Assembly (NCBI RefSeq): GCF_048820915.1
Contig: NZ_JBMERR010000003.1
Coordinates: 186,001 to 250,000, forward strand
Reading direction: 5' to 3'
DNA length: 64,000 nucleotides
Origin: Cribrihabitans_A pelagius
GTDB lineage: Bacteria > Pseudomonadota > Alphaproteobacteria > Rhodobacterales > Rhodobacteraceae
The notes below the pieces were generated by a model. The model saw nothing but the letters and a program-made list of their open reading frames with translations, made no database searches and had not been told where the DNA came from. This document shows positions 16,308 through 25,066 of the stretch, piece after piece. Position numbers and translations under genes: made by a program. Every line of letters begins with the position of its first letter. Within the stretch, counting starts at the first letter, position 1.

Positions 16308-16946
16308 ATGGCAGGCAGCGCGGCGGTCCTGGAGGACGGCAGCCTGATCAGCAGGCTGGACCGGAAGCTATTGAAACTGGAGAGACTGCTGGCGCTCCTC
16401 AGCGGGCTGGCGGTGTTTTCGCTGATGATCCTCGCGGTGGTCTCGGTCGGCGGGCGCAACGCGATGAACGCGCCGCTGCCGGGTTATGTCGACTGGATCG
16501 AGCAGATCATGCCGCTGATCGCTTTCATGGGCATCGCCTATGTGCAGCGCGACGGCGGCCATATCCGCATGGACATCTTCATCGGCGCCCTCAGGGGCCG
16601 GGCGCTGTGGCTGTTCGAGATGGTCTCGGTGCTGCTGATCCTGGTGCTGGTGGCGGCGCTGGTCTACGGCAGCTGGGCGCATTTCGCACGCTCCTTCGAC
16701 TTTGCCGCGCCGCTGTGGAGCCGCGACAGCTCGATCGACATCGGCCTGCCGATCTGGCCCGCCAAGCTTCTGGTGCCGGTGGCCTTTGCGGTGCTGGGGC
16801 TGCGGCTTGTGCTTCAGGTCTGGGGCTATGGCCGCGCGCTGGTCTTGGGGCTGGAGACGCCGCCCGCGGTGCCGCTGGTGCAGAGCGCCGCTGAACAGGC
16901 CGCGGCCGAGGCAGACGTGCTGGAAGGCCATGAGGGGCAGGAGTAG
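16308..16946 (+). CDS. dctQ: TRAP transporter small membrane subunit (DctQ)
   Basis: A protein of 212 residues with four transmembrane helices (about 30-50, 62-80, 102-122 and 150-168). The DctQ signature is the loop AYVQRDGGHIRMDI, and the C-terminal tail is acidic. It bridges the periplasmic binding protein and the large subunit DctM. The stop is 5 bp before dctM. Confidence 0.92.
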   Translation: MAGSAAVLEDGSLISRLDRKLLKLERLLALLSGLAVFSLMILAVVSVGGRNAMNAPLPGYVDWIEQIMPLIAFMGIAYVQRDGGHIRMDIFIGALRGRALWLFEMVSVLLILVLVAALVYGSWAHFARSFDFAAPLWSRDSSIDIGLPIWPAKLLVPVAFAVLGLRLVLQVWGYGRALVLGLETPPAVPLVQSAAEQAAAEADVLEGHEGQE

Positions 16947-16951
16947 GACGC

Positions 16952-18355
16952 ATGGAACCCATTGAAATCGGCCTCTGGGTCACGGGCGGCCTCTTGGCCA
17001 TGGTGGTGCTGGGGATGCGGGTGGCCTTTGCCGCGGGGCTTTCGGGGCTGATCGGTCTGATCTGGATATTCTGGGCCAAGTTCGGCTATGATCCGGCGCG
17101 GTTCGGCAAGGCGCTGACCGTGTCGGTCAAGATCGCGGGCCAGGTGCCGCATTCCAAAGTGTCGAGCCAGGCGCTGAGCCTGATCCCCACTTTCATCCTG
17201 ATCGGCTACCTCGCCTATTACGCAGGGCTGACCCGCGCGCTGTTCACTGCCGCAAAGCGCTGGATTGCCTGGCTGCCGGGCGGGCTTGCGGTCTCCACCG
17301 TCTTTGCCACCGCGGGCTTTGCCGCGGTTTCCGGCGCGTCGGTCGCCACCTCGGCGGTGTTTGCCCGCATCGCCATCCCGGAGATGCTGGCGATCGGCTA
17401 CAACAAGCGCTTTGCCGCAGGTGTGGTGGCGGCAGGCGGCACGCTCGCCTCGCTGATCCCGCCGTCGGCGATCCTGGTGATCTACGCCATCATCGTGGAG
17501 CAGGACGTGGGGAAGCTGCTGCTCGCAGGTTTCATTCCGGGCGCGTTTTCGGCGGTGATCTACGGGATGCTGATCGTCGGCATTGCGGTGATCTTCAAAT
17601 CCGTCGGCCCGCCGGTCAAGGGCTTCACCTGGGGCGAGCGCTTTGCCGCGCTGCCGGGCGCGCTGCCGATCATCTTTGTCGTGGTGATCATCATCTGTTT
17701 TGTCTACAACCCCTTTGGCGGCGACGCTTGGGGCACCCCGACCGAGGGCGGCGCGCTGGGGGCCTTTGTGGTGTTCTGCATGGCGGTGGCGCGCGGCATG
17801 AAATGGGCCGAGCTGAAATCGGCGCTGCTGGAGACCGCAAAGCTGACCGTGATGATCTTCACCATCATCTGGGGTGTCTTGATCTACGTGCGATTCCTCG
17901 GCTTTGCCGACCTGCCGGGGGCGTTTTCCGACTGGATCACCTCGCTAACCCTGTCGCCGATGGTGATCCTGATCTGCATTCTTCTGGCCTATGCGGTGCT
18001 GGGCATGTTCATGGATGCGATCGGGATGCTGCTGCTCACGCTGCCGGTGGTCTACCCGGCGGTGATGGCGCTCAACGGCGGTGAGACAGTCTCCGCCGCG
18101 GACAGCGCCTTTGGCATGAACGGCACCATGTGCGCGATCTGGTTCGGTATCCTGGTGGTAAAGATGGCTGAATTCTGCCTGATTACCCCGCCGATCGGGC
18201 TCAACTGCTTTGTGGTGGCGGGTGTGCGCGACGATCTGAGCGTGCAGGACGTGTTCCGCGGCGTGATGCCCTTCTTCATCGCCGATGCCGCCACCATCGC
18301 GCTGCTGGTGGCCTTTCCGGGCATCGTGCTCTACTTGCCGTCGCTGGCGGGCTGA
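16952..18355 (+). CDS. dctM: TRAP transporter large membrane subunit (DctM)
   Basis: A protein of 467 residues with about 12 hydrophobic segments. The conserved GGTLASLIPPSAILVIYAI region and the C-terminal ITPPIGLNCFVV segment are DctM hallmarks. It is the sodium-coupled transport channel of the TRAP system in the inner membrane. ATG 16952 has GGGGCAGGAG upstream. The gene is slightly longer than the 425-residue DctM average because of an N-terminal insertion near residues 38-65. Confidence 0.94.
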   Translation: MEPIEIGLWVTGGLLAMVVLGMRVAFAAGLSGLIGLIWIFWAKFGYDPARFGKALTVSVKIAGQVPHSKVSSQALSLIPTFILIGYLAYYAGLTRALFTAAKRWIAWLPGGLAVSTVFATAGFAAVSGASVATSAVFARIAIPEMLAIGYNKRFAAGVVAAGGTLASLIPPSAILVIYAIIVEQDVGKLLLAGFIPGAFSAVIYGMLIVGIAVIFKSVGPPVKGFTWGERFAALPGALPIIFVVVIIICFVYNPFGGDAWGTPTEGGALGAFVVFCMAVARGMKWAELKSALLETAKLTVMIFTIIWGVLIYVRFLGFADLPGAFSDWITSLTLSPMVILICILLAYAVLGMFMDAIGMLLLTLPVVYPAVMALNGGETVSAADSAFGMNGTMCAIWFGILVVKMAEFCLITPPIGLNCFVVAGVRDDLSVQDVFRGVMPFFIADAATIALLVAFPGIVLYLPSLAG

Positions 18356-18362
18356 CGTCCGC

Positions 18363-18390
18363 AAAGGGGCGGCCGGTGTGCCGCCCCTTT
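18363..18390 (+). terminator. terminator after the TRAP operon
   Basis: AAAGGGGCGGC (18363-18373) and GCCGCCCCTTT (18380-18390) form a perfect 11-bp stem with a 6-nt loop. It lies 7 bp after the dctM stop. Confidence 0.8.
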
Positions 18391-18444
18391 CCCTTACTGC
18401 CGATCCGGGGTTACCTGCGGGAAACCGCCAGGGGAGGGCCGGAT

Positions 18445-20424
18445 ATGACTGTCACCGTGATCGAGAACCAATGGATCTTGCTGCCGGACGGCCGCCGTCT
18501 GGCGGCGCGGATCTGGCTGCCGGAGGGCGCGGAGCCTGCGCCCGCGATCCTCGAATACCTGCCTTACCGCAAGCGCGACGGCACCGCGCCGCGGGATGCC
18601 ACCACGCACCCGGTTTTCGCCGCGGAAGGCTACGCCTGTGTGCGGGTGGACATCGCGGGCACCGGTGACAGCGAGGGGCGGTTTGACGACGAGTACTCCG
18701 AACAGGAACTCAGCGACGGCGAGGCGGTGCTGGGCTGGATCGCAAGCCAGCCCTGGTGCAATGGCCGGATAGGCATGATCGGCATCTCCTGGGGCGGCTT
18801 CAACGGCCTGCAGCTCGCCCACCGCCGCCCGCCCGCGCTGAAGGCGGTGGTGAGCGTGGCCTCCACCGTGGACCGCTACGCAGACGACATCCACTACATG
18901 GGCGGCTGCCTGCTGAGTGACAACATGAACTGGGGCAGCCAGATGTTTGCCTATCTGACCCGCCCCGCCGACCCGGAGCTGCGCCCCGATTGGCGCGAAG
19001 ACTGGCTGCAGCGGCTGGAGGAAGTGCCGTTCTCCGCTGCCGACTGGCTGCGCCACGCGGTGCGGGACGCCTTCTGGAAGCACGGCTCGGTATGCGAGGA
19101 CTGGTCCGCGATCCAAGCCCCGGTGCTGGCCATCACCGGCTGGGCGGATGCCTATGTGAACGCTCCGCCAGCGCTGGCCGCCAATCTGCAAGTTCCCGCC
19201 AAGGCGCTGATCGGCCCGTGGGAACACCGCTACGGCCATATCTCCAAGCTGGAGGCGTCGGATTTCCACGGCGAAGTGCTGCGCTGGTTCGGGCGCTGGC
19301 TGAAGCAGGAGGAGACCGGCGCCGAAAGCCTGCCGGATTACCGGACCTTCATGTTGGAGCATTTCAACCCCGAAGCCACCAATGGCCCCCGCAAAGGCCG
19401 TTGGATTGCCGAGGCCGAGTGGCCGTCGCCCAACGTGCAGCCGCAGGTCCGGCACTTGGTACCTGGCGGCTTTGCCGCGGCGCCGGCCGAAGGCAGGGCG
19501 GTGGTGGACACGCCCGCCCATGCTGGCGCGGCGGGCGGTTACTTCTGTCCCGGCATGCGTATCGACAATGAGCTGCCGGGCGATCAGGCGGCGGATGATG
19601 CGCTGTCGCTGTGTTTCGACAGCGCGCCATTGGAGGCTCCGCTGGAGCTTCTGGGCCGGGCGCGGCTGAAGATCGCGTTCAGCGCGGACAAGCCGGTGGC
19701 GCAGCTGGTGGCGCGGCTTTGCGATGTCTCGCCAGAAGGTGTCTCGCAGCGGATCAGCTACCGGCCGCTGAACCTGACCCATCACGCCAGCCACGAGACG
19801 CCGGAAGCGCTGGTGCCGGGGCAGCTCTACGAGGCGGAGATCATGCTCAACGAATGCGCCCACCGCTTGCGAGAAGGTCATACGCTGCGGCTGGCGCTCT
19901 CGACCTCCTATTGGCCCATCGTCTGGCCCGCACCAGAGCGGGCGCAGGTGAGGCTGGATCTCGCGCGCTGTTCACTGGTCTTGCCGGTGCGGCAGGCGGG
20001 GCGGGAGACCGATCCGGTCCCGCCCGGCCCGGCGCGGGATTTCCCTCAGCTCGCTGCGGAAGAGCTGCGCGCGCCCGCGGGCACGGCGCGGCAGAGCGTT
20101 GGCGCGGACGGGCGCGCGGCGCTGGATACCTTCGACGACTACGGCAAGGCGCGCAATCCGGACCATGGGCTGGTGGCAGGCAGCCACGTTCGGATGCACT
20201 ACAGCATCCACCCCGAAGACCCGGCCTCGGCCCGGTTCGAAGCTGTGTGGCAGTTCACCTTCGAACGCGGCAGCTGGCAGGTGGCGATCGAGACAGAAAA
20301 CCGGATGACCTGCGATGCGCAAAACTTCTACCTCTGGCGCAAGCTGCGCGCCACCGAAGGCGCAGAGGGCGCAGAAGTGCTGAGCCGGGTGTGGCAGGAG
20401 GTCATTCCGCGCGGCTTGCTGTAA
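18445..20424 (+). CDS. CocE/NonD family hydrolase (X-Pro dipeptidyl-peptidase-like)
   Basis: A protein of 659 residues. The alpha/beta-hydrolase core (about 1-290) has the nucleophile motif GISWGG, an acid in GWADAY and a histidine in WEHRYGH. A C-terminal jelly-roll domain (about 330-560) is typical of cocaine esterase and Xaa-Pro dipeptidyl-peptidases. No signal peptide is seen, so it is probably cytosolic. The natural substrate, an ester or amide, cannot be told from sequence. ATG 18445 has AGGGGAGG upstream; an in-frame start at 18376 would fall in the terminator region. It is probably transcribed on its own. Confidence 0.88.
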   Translation: MTVTVIENQWILLPDGRRLAARIWLPEGAEPAPAILEYLPYRKRDGTAPRDATTHPVFAAEGYACVRVDIAGTGDSEGRFDDEYSEQELSDGEAVLGWIASQPWCNGRIGMIGISWGGFNGLQLAHRRPPALKAVVSVASTVDRYADDIHYMGGCLLSDNMNWGSQMFAYLTRPADPELRPDWREDWLQRLEEVPFSAADWLRHAVRDAFWKHGSVCEDWSAIQAPVLAITGWADAYVNAPPALAANLQVPAKALIGPWEHRYGHISKLEASDFHGEVLRWFGRWLKQEETGAESLPDYRTFMLEHFNPEATNGPRKGRWIAEAEWPSPNVQPQVRHLVPGGFAAAPAEGRAVVDTPAHAGAAGGYFCPGMRIDNELPGDQAADDALSLCFDSAPLEAPLELLGRARLKIAFSADKPVAQLVARLCDVSPEGVSQRISYRPLNLTHHASHETPEALVPGQLYEAEIMLNECAHRLREGHTLRLALSTSYWPIVWPAPERAQVRLDLARCSLVLPVRQAGRETDPVPPGPARDFPQLAAEELRAPAGTARQSVGADGRAALDTFDDYGKARNPDHGLVAGSHVRMHYSIHPEDPASARFEAVWQFTFERGSWQVAIETENRMTCDAQNFYLWRKLRATEGAEGAEVLSRVWQEVIPRGLL

Positions 20425-20430
20425 AATGCG

Positions 20431-20465
20431 GGCCGTGGCCGTGCCAGGGAGGCACGGCCACGGCC
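20431..20465. terminator. bidirectional terminator between convergent genes
   Basis: A perfect 15-bp stem (GGCCGTGGCCGTGCC at 20431-20445 and its complement at 20451-20465) with loop AGGGA sits in the 48-bp gap between convergent stops. On the minus strand it is followed by CGCATTTTA, so it probably ends the minus-strand operon that begins near 27711. Confidence 0.75.
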
Positions 20466-20472
20466 GGGCTGC

Positions 20473-21726
20473 TCAATGCTGCGCTTCTGCGGCGCTCAGC
20501 GCGGCGAGCAGCAGCACGTTGGCGCCGGCCTCGGCCCATTCGGGCGAGATCTCCTCGGCCTCGTTATGCGACAGACCGCCGACGCAGGGGCACATGATCA
20601 TCGCGGCGGGCAGCACCTTGGCCATCCAGCAGGCGTCGTGACCGGCGCCCGAGATCAGGTCCATGTGGCTCACCCCCAGCGTCTTTGCGGCGTCACGCAC
20701 CATGCCCGCAAGCGCGGGGTCGAAGGTGACCGGGGTGACCCGGCCCGCCGGCGCGATGGAGATGCCCACGTCCAGCGCGGCGGCGATCTCCTGCGCTTTC
20801 TGCTCCACCGCGTCGTGCAGCATGTCGAGCTTTGCGGGATCGGGGGAGCGCACATCGACGGTGAAGACCACGTTGCCCGGAAGCACGTTGCGCGAGTTGG
20901 GCGAGAAGAACACCTGACCGACGCTGCCCACCGCACCGGGCTGGTGGCGCATCGCCAGATCCTGCACCATCTCCATGATCCGCGCCATCGCCAGCCCTGC
21001 GTTCGAGCGCATCGTCATCGGAGTGGAGCCGGTATGCGCCTCGCGGCCAGTGAGGGTGATTTCCAGCCAGGAGAAGCCCTGGCAATGGGTGACGACACCC
21101 ACCGATTTGCCTTCGGCCTCCAAGACCGGGCCCTGTTCGATGTGGTATTCCAGGTAGGCATGCATCGGCCGCGCGCCGACCGGTTCGGTGCCCATCCAGC
21201 CGATCCGCTGCAGCTCTTCGCCCAGCGTCTTGCCGTCCTGATCCGTCAGGCTGTGGGCAAAGTCGCGGGTATAGGCGCCGGCAAATACGCCCGAGCCCAG
21301 CATCGAGGGCGCAAACCGCGCGCCTTCCTCGTTGGTCCAGTTGACAATTCCGATGGGGCGGCGGGTCTGGATGCCGAGTTCGTTCATCACCCGCACCACC
21401 TCCAGCGCCGAGAGCACGCCGAGCACCCCGTCATAGCGGCCGCCGGTGGGCTGGGTATCCAGGTGCGAGCCGAGGTAGACCGGGTCTGCATCGGGGTCGG
21501 TGCCCGGGCGCAGCGCGAACATGTTGCCCATATCGTCGACGCCGATGCGCATGCCCTCGGCTTCGCACCAGGTGGCGAAGCGGGCGCGGGCTTCGGAGTC
21601 GGCATCGGTGAGGGTCTGCCGGTTGCAGCCGCCGGCCACGCCGGGGCCGATCTGCGCCATCTCCCCGATTGCGGCCCAAAGCCTGTCAATGTTGATGCGC
21701 GCAGTGCGGGTTGCCGCGTCTAGCAT
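20473..21726 (-). CDS. M20-family Zn-dependent amidohydrolase (carbamoylase/allantoate amidohydrolase-like)
   Basis: A protein of 417 residues. Metal-site motifs are GSHLDTQPTGGRYDG, NEEGARF, YHIEQG and the C-terminal GLSHNEAEE; GREAHTGSTP is the dimerisation/substrate loop. This is the N-carbamoyl-L-amino acid hydrolase / beta-ureidopropionase / allantoate amidohydrolase group, which cleaves ureido groups to ammonia and CO2. ATG 21726 (AAAGGA upstream) is preferred over 21753. It is the last gene of the minus-strand operon. Because the predicted pathway product carries an O-linked ureido group, this enzyme is a candidate for removing it; an unrelated catabolic role is possible. Confidence 0.88.
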   Translation of the reverse strand: MLDAATRTARINIDRLWAAIGEMAQIGPGVAGGCNRQTLTDADSEARARFATWCEAEGMRIGVDDMGNMFALRPGTDPDADPVYLGSHLDTQPTGGRYDGVLGVLSALEVVRVMNELGIQTRRPIGIVNWTNEEGARFAPSMLGSGVFAGAYTRDFAHSLTDQDGKTLGEELQRIGWMGTEPVGARPMHAYLEYHIEQGPVLEAEGKSVGVVTHCQGFSWLEITLTGREAHTGSTPMTMRSNAGLAMARIMEMVQDLAMRHQPGAVGSVGQVFFSPNSRNVLPGNVVFTVDVRSPDPAKLDMLHDAVEQKAQEIAAALDVGISIAPAGRVTPVTFDPALAGMVRDAAKTLGVSHMDLISGAGHDACWMAKVLPAAMIMCPCVGGLSHNEAEEISPEWAEAGANVLLLAALSAAEAQH

Positions 21727-21807
21727 GTCGTGTCCTTTCGTGAGGTCTTGCATGAGGGCAAGGCGCGGAGGCGGCGCCTTGCGCGGGGGGGCGCTGGGAC
21801 GGGCCCC

Positions 21808-22947
21808 TCAGAGGGTTGCGAGAAAGCGGTCCATCGCCGGGATCAGCTGATCAAAATCGCTCAAGAAAGCGTCATGGCCGTGGTCGGAGTGGAGCCGCAC
21901 CATATCGGTGGGAACGCTGCCGGCGCTCAGCCCTTCGGCAATCTGCTCCTGCTGCCACAGCGGGAACAGCACATCGGTCGGCGTGCCGATCACCAATGCC
22001 TTCTGCAGCACCAGCTGCGACAGTGCGAGGCTCAGGTCGCCGCCCGCGATTTCGGCCAGGTCGAAACGGTCGATGGCGCGGCTGAGGTAGAGATAGCAGT
22101 TCGGGTCATAGCGTCCGATAAAGCGGTCGGCATGGTGCTGCAGGTAGCTCTCCACCATGAACTCCGGCAGGAAGGGAGCGCCGCCTTGGGCCGCCGGGCT
22201 GACCCGGTCGCGGGCAAAGCGCTGCTGCCATTCAGCCGCCGAGCGGTAGGAAAGCATGCCCAGCATCCGCGCGATCCGCATGCCGTTTTCCGGGTAGCGC
22301 AGCTGGCTGTAGCTGCCGCCCGCCCAGTCCGGATCGCTGCGGATCGCCTGGCGCTGCAGCGAGCGCAAGGCGATGGCAAAGGTTGCTGCCTGGGCGGCGC
22401 CGGAGATGTTGATATGGCTGCGTGCAGCGCCCGGATTGCGGCTGAGATAAGCGAGCGCGCTCATCCCGCCCATCGAGGTGCCGATCAGGCAGGCAAGCTG
22501 GCGGATGCCCAGTGCCTTCACCACGCAGGCGGCGGCATCGGCCACGTCCTCCATGGCGAGGGCGGGGAAGTCCAGCCGGTAGGGCCGCCCGGTGGCGGGG
22601 TTCACCGAGGCCGGCCCTGTGGAGCCGAAACAGCTGCCCAGCGCGTTGACGCAGATCACGTGCCAGCGGTCTGTGTCGATGGCCTTGCCCGGGCCGATCA
22701 TCTTCTCCCACCAGCCGGGGCTGGGATCGCCGGCCTGCGAGGCGGCATGGGCGCTGGCGGAGAATCCGGCGAGGATCAGGATCGCGTTGTCCTTCGCGGG
22801 CGACAGGCGGCCCCAGGTCTCGTAAGCGATGCGGGCCTGGCGCAGCTGGCCGCCGTGTTTCATCGCAAACGGGCCGCGCAGGGTGAGGAAGCGCGAGGCC
22901 GCCGGAACGATCTCGCTGGTGCTGTCGGGCGGGGTGAGGTTGTTCAT
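21808..22947 (-). CDS. MetX-fold serine/homoserine O-acyltransferase, DcsE-like
   Basis: A protein of 379 residues of the alpha/beta-hydrolase acyltransferase family. The nucleophile is Ser158 in GTSMGG, with Asp325 (TPTDVLFPL) and His358 (GHDAFL) completing the triad. The oxyanion turn, ALTG in homoserine acetyltransferases, reads G61-F-S-A64 here. In the DcsE structure, Gly at the first turn position admits L-serine, while the Ala of homoserine enzymes excludes it. The fourth position is Ala, neither the Pro of DcsE nor the Gly of MetX. I infer L-serine O-acetylation or O-succinylation. The stop of the adjacent CysK-like gene is 15 bp upstream. A plain methionine-pathway role cannot be excluded. 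Confidence 0.85.
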   Translation of the reverse strand: MNNLTPPDSTSEIVPAASRFLTLRGPFAMKHGGQLRQARIAYETWGRLSPAKDNAILILAGFSASAHAASQAGDPSPGWWEKMIGPGKAIDTDRWHVICVNALGSCFGSTGPASVNPATGRPYRLDFPALAMEDVADAAACVVKALGIRQLACLIGTSMGGMSALAYLSRNPGAARSHINISGAAQAATFAIALRSLQRQAIRSDPDWAGGSYSQLRYPENGMRIARMLGMLSYRSAAEWQQRFARDRVSPAAQGGAPFLPEFMVESYLQHHADRFIGRYDPNCYLYLSRAIDRFDLAEIAGGDLSLALSQLVLQKALVIGTPTDVLFPLWQQEQIAEGLSAGSVPTDMVRLHSDHGHDAFLSDFDQLIPAMDRFLATL

Positions 22948-22962
22948 CGCTCCGCCCCCTGC

Positions 22963-23943
22963 TCAGGCTTCGTACTCGAGCTGGGGCTCGAGCGAGGCCA
23001 GCCATTCATCGTCCGAGCCCTCGTTCAGCCCGTCAAAGAGGAAGGTCGACAGGTAGCGCTCGCCGGTGTCGGGCAGCATCGCCAGCAGCACCGAGCCTTC
23101 GGGCGCTGTCTTGGCCACATCCAGCGCGGTGGCCACCGCAGCCCCGGCCGAGATGCCGGTGAAGATGCCTTCTTCGGTGGACAGGCGCCGGGCGGTGTCG
23201 CGGGCCGTAACCTGGTCGACCTTGCGCAGGTCACCGATCACGCTGGGGTCCAGCACGCTGGGCACGAAGTTGGGCGCCAGCCCCTGGATTTCGTGCACGT
23301 TCCAGGTCTTGTCCGCCAGGATCGCGGCATTGGCCGGTTCGGTGGCGACGATCTCCACATCCGGGCGCGCCAGCCGCAGCATCTGGCCAACGCCGGTGAG
23401 CGTGCCGCTGGTGCCAAAGCCGGTCACGAAATAGTCCAGCCGTTTGCCCGCGAAATCGCTGAGGATTTCCGAGGCGGTGGTGACCCGGTGGTAATGCGGG
23501 TTGGCCGGGTTGTCGAACTGGCGGGCGCGGAACCAGCCGTGCCGCTCGGCCAGGTCATCGGCGATCTTGTTGCCGCCGCTGCTGCCCAGTTCGCTGGGGA
23601 ACAGGATTACCTTGCCGCCATAGGCGCGGATCAGCTTGCGCCGTTCGATGGAGTATTTCTCGCCCATTACCGCGACGAACTTGTAGCCGCGCGCCGCTGC
23701 CACCATCGCCAGCGCAATGCCGACATTGCCGGAAGTGCATTCGATGATGGTGTCGCCCGGCTTCAGCTGGCCCTTGCGTTCGGCGTCGAGCACCACCGAC
23801 AGCGCCAGCCGGTCCTTGACCGAGCCGCCGGGGTTGAAGGATTCGGCCTTGGCGTAGATCGTCACGTGCTTGGGCGCGATGTGGTTCAGGCGGACAATCG
23901 GGGTGCGGCCGATGGTGTCGAGGATCGATTCATAGAGTGCCAT
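22963..23943 (-). CDS. CysK-fold PLP synthase, candidate O-ureidoserine synthase
   Basis: A protein of 326 residues, fold-type II PLP enzyme. The Schiff-base lysine is K43 in NPGGSVKDR, and the phosphate loop is GFGTSGT. Two substrate-contact regions differ from ordinary O-acetylserine sulfhydrylases: the asparagine loop is TSGNVG (70-75) instead of TSGNTG, and the following loop is MGEKYSIERR instead of MPETMSIERR. The family adds a nucleophile to the acrylate formed from O-acylserine. With hydroxyurea as nucleophile this is the DcsD reaction. ATG 23943 has better ribosome-site spacing than 23952. It is 15 bp from the acyltransferase gene, so the two steps are probably co-translated. Simple cysteine synthase remains the alternative. 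Confidence 0.88.
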   Translation of the reverse strand: MALYESILDTIGRTPIVRLNHIAPKHVTIYAKAESFNPGGSVKDRLALSVVLDAERKGQLKPGDTIIECTSGNVGIALAMVAAARGYKFVAVMGEKYSIERRKLIRAYGGKVILFPSELGSSGGNKIADDLAERHGWFRARQFDNPANPHYHRVTTASEILSDFAGKRLDYFVTGFGTSGTLTGVGQMLRLARPDVEIVATEPANAAILADKTWNVHEIQGLAPNFVPSVLDPSVIGDLRKVDQVTARDTARRLSTEEGIFTGISAGAAVATALDVAKTAPEGSVLLAMLPDTGERYLSTFLFDGLNEGSDDEWLASLEPQLEYEA

Positions 23944-24069
23944 TGCAGTCATCCTGTCTTGCGGCGCCGCTGGGGCGCGGGATCGTGGAACGGGAAGGGG
24001 AGGTCAGGAGAGGTTTGGGGGCGGCAGGCCCGGTGTCCGGCCTGCCGCAGGCGCGCAGCCTCGGGCGGT

Positions 24070-24996
24070 TCAGTCGCGGCTTTGCGAAGCACGCAGGGCG
24101 CCGGTGCGCGGGCGGCTCAGAAGCGGCAGGTTCTGGTTCACCGCGTAGCCGGCAAAGAGGATCATCAGCCCGCCCGCGATCTGCACACCGTGCATCGCTT
24201 TGCCGTAGGCGAAGTAATCCACCACGATCGCCACCACCGGATAGATGTAGGAGAGCACCGCGATCAGGGGCGTGGGCAGCCGCTGGAAGGCGGAATACAT
24301 CAGGATGTAGGTGAGGCAGGTGTGGAAGGCGCCGAGGATCAGAAGATCGCTCCACTGCGCGCCGGTGAAGGTGGGCACCGCGCCAAGGTTCACGAAGGGG
24401 ATCAGCATTACCGCGCCGACCGAAACCTGGATCAGGGCGATCAGATGCGGCTTGATGCCCTTCAGCCGCTTCACGATGATCGAGGTGATGGCGTAGAAGA
24501 TCGCCGCCGAGATCGCGAGGCCCACACCGGCCAGATGGCTGGAGGCGAGGCTCAGGTCCTCCATGTCGGGGCCGACGATCAGGACCACGCCGGCAAAGGC
24601 AATGACGATCCAGGCCAGCTTGTCCTTGGTTACGGTATCGCCGAGGAACATCGCTCCCATGATCACGAAGAACAGCGGCTGGGTGTGGTAAACCACGGTG
24701 GCGGTGGAGATCGAGGCAAAGCTGAAGGAGGCAAACAGCATGATCCAGTTGCAGACCAGGAACACGCCGCTGAGGCCCGCGACCAGCAGCGTCGCCCGGG
24801 TCAGCCCGGTGTTGCGGAAGAGGCCGCGCGCAAAGCAGTAGAGCGCCAGGAACATCGCGCCGAACAGGCAGCGGAAAAACACCGCGTTATGGGCATCGAG
24901 CCCGGATTCCAGCACGAAGTAGCCGACGGTGCCCATGACGATCATGGCGGCGATCATCTCCAATAGGCCGCGGCGCTGGTCGGTGAGGTCGTTCAT
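24070..24996 (-). CDS. EamA/DMT-family exporter
   Basis: A protein of 308 residues with ten predicted transmembrane helices in two EamA repeats (about 10-140 and 155-285). The second repeat includes VGVLAISAAIFYAITS-type helix starts. The fold matches drug/metabolite transporters that export amino acids and analogues. It lies between the CysK-like gene and the YqcI-like gene. In the Streptomyces dcs cluster a membrane protein (DcsJ) is linked to resistance, so self-protection by export is a reasonable inference. Confidence 0.88.
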   Translation of the reverse strand: MNDLTDQRRGLLEMIAAMIVMGTVGYFVLESGLDAHNAVFFRCLFGAMFLALYCFARGLFRNTGLTRATLLVAGLSGVFLVCNWIMLFASFSFASISTATVVYHTQPLFFVIMGAMFLGDTVTKDKLAWIVIAFAGVVLIVGPDMEDLSLASSHLAGVGLAISAAIFYAITSIIVKRLKGIKPHLIALIQVSVGAVMLIPFVNLGAVPTFTGAQWSDLLILGAFHTCLTYILMYSAFQRLPTPLIAVLSYIYPVVAIVVDYFAYGKAMHGVQIAGGLMILFAGYAVNQNLPLLSRPRTGALRASQSRD

Positions 24997-25066
24997 TTCA
25001 GTTCTCCAGATGGGGCGGGCGCCCGAGGGCAGACCGTGGCGGCCCGGATGGGGCCGTCGCGGCGGC

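Noticed and set aside
21808..23943. Reading the MetX/CysK pair as ordinary methionine and cysteine biosynthesis
   Set aside because: Not excluded outright, but the serine-type turn, altered CysK loops and linkage to the hydroxylase and DcsB-like genes make a Dcs-type role more likely. A normal cysE also lies at 63697.
21730..24966. Plus-strand open frame of 1078 codons
   Set aside because: It is antisense to the MetX-, CysK- and EamA-family genes, which have clear motifs. The translation is low-complexity, rich in Arg/His/Gly, as expected from GC-rich antisense.
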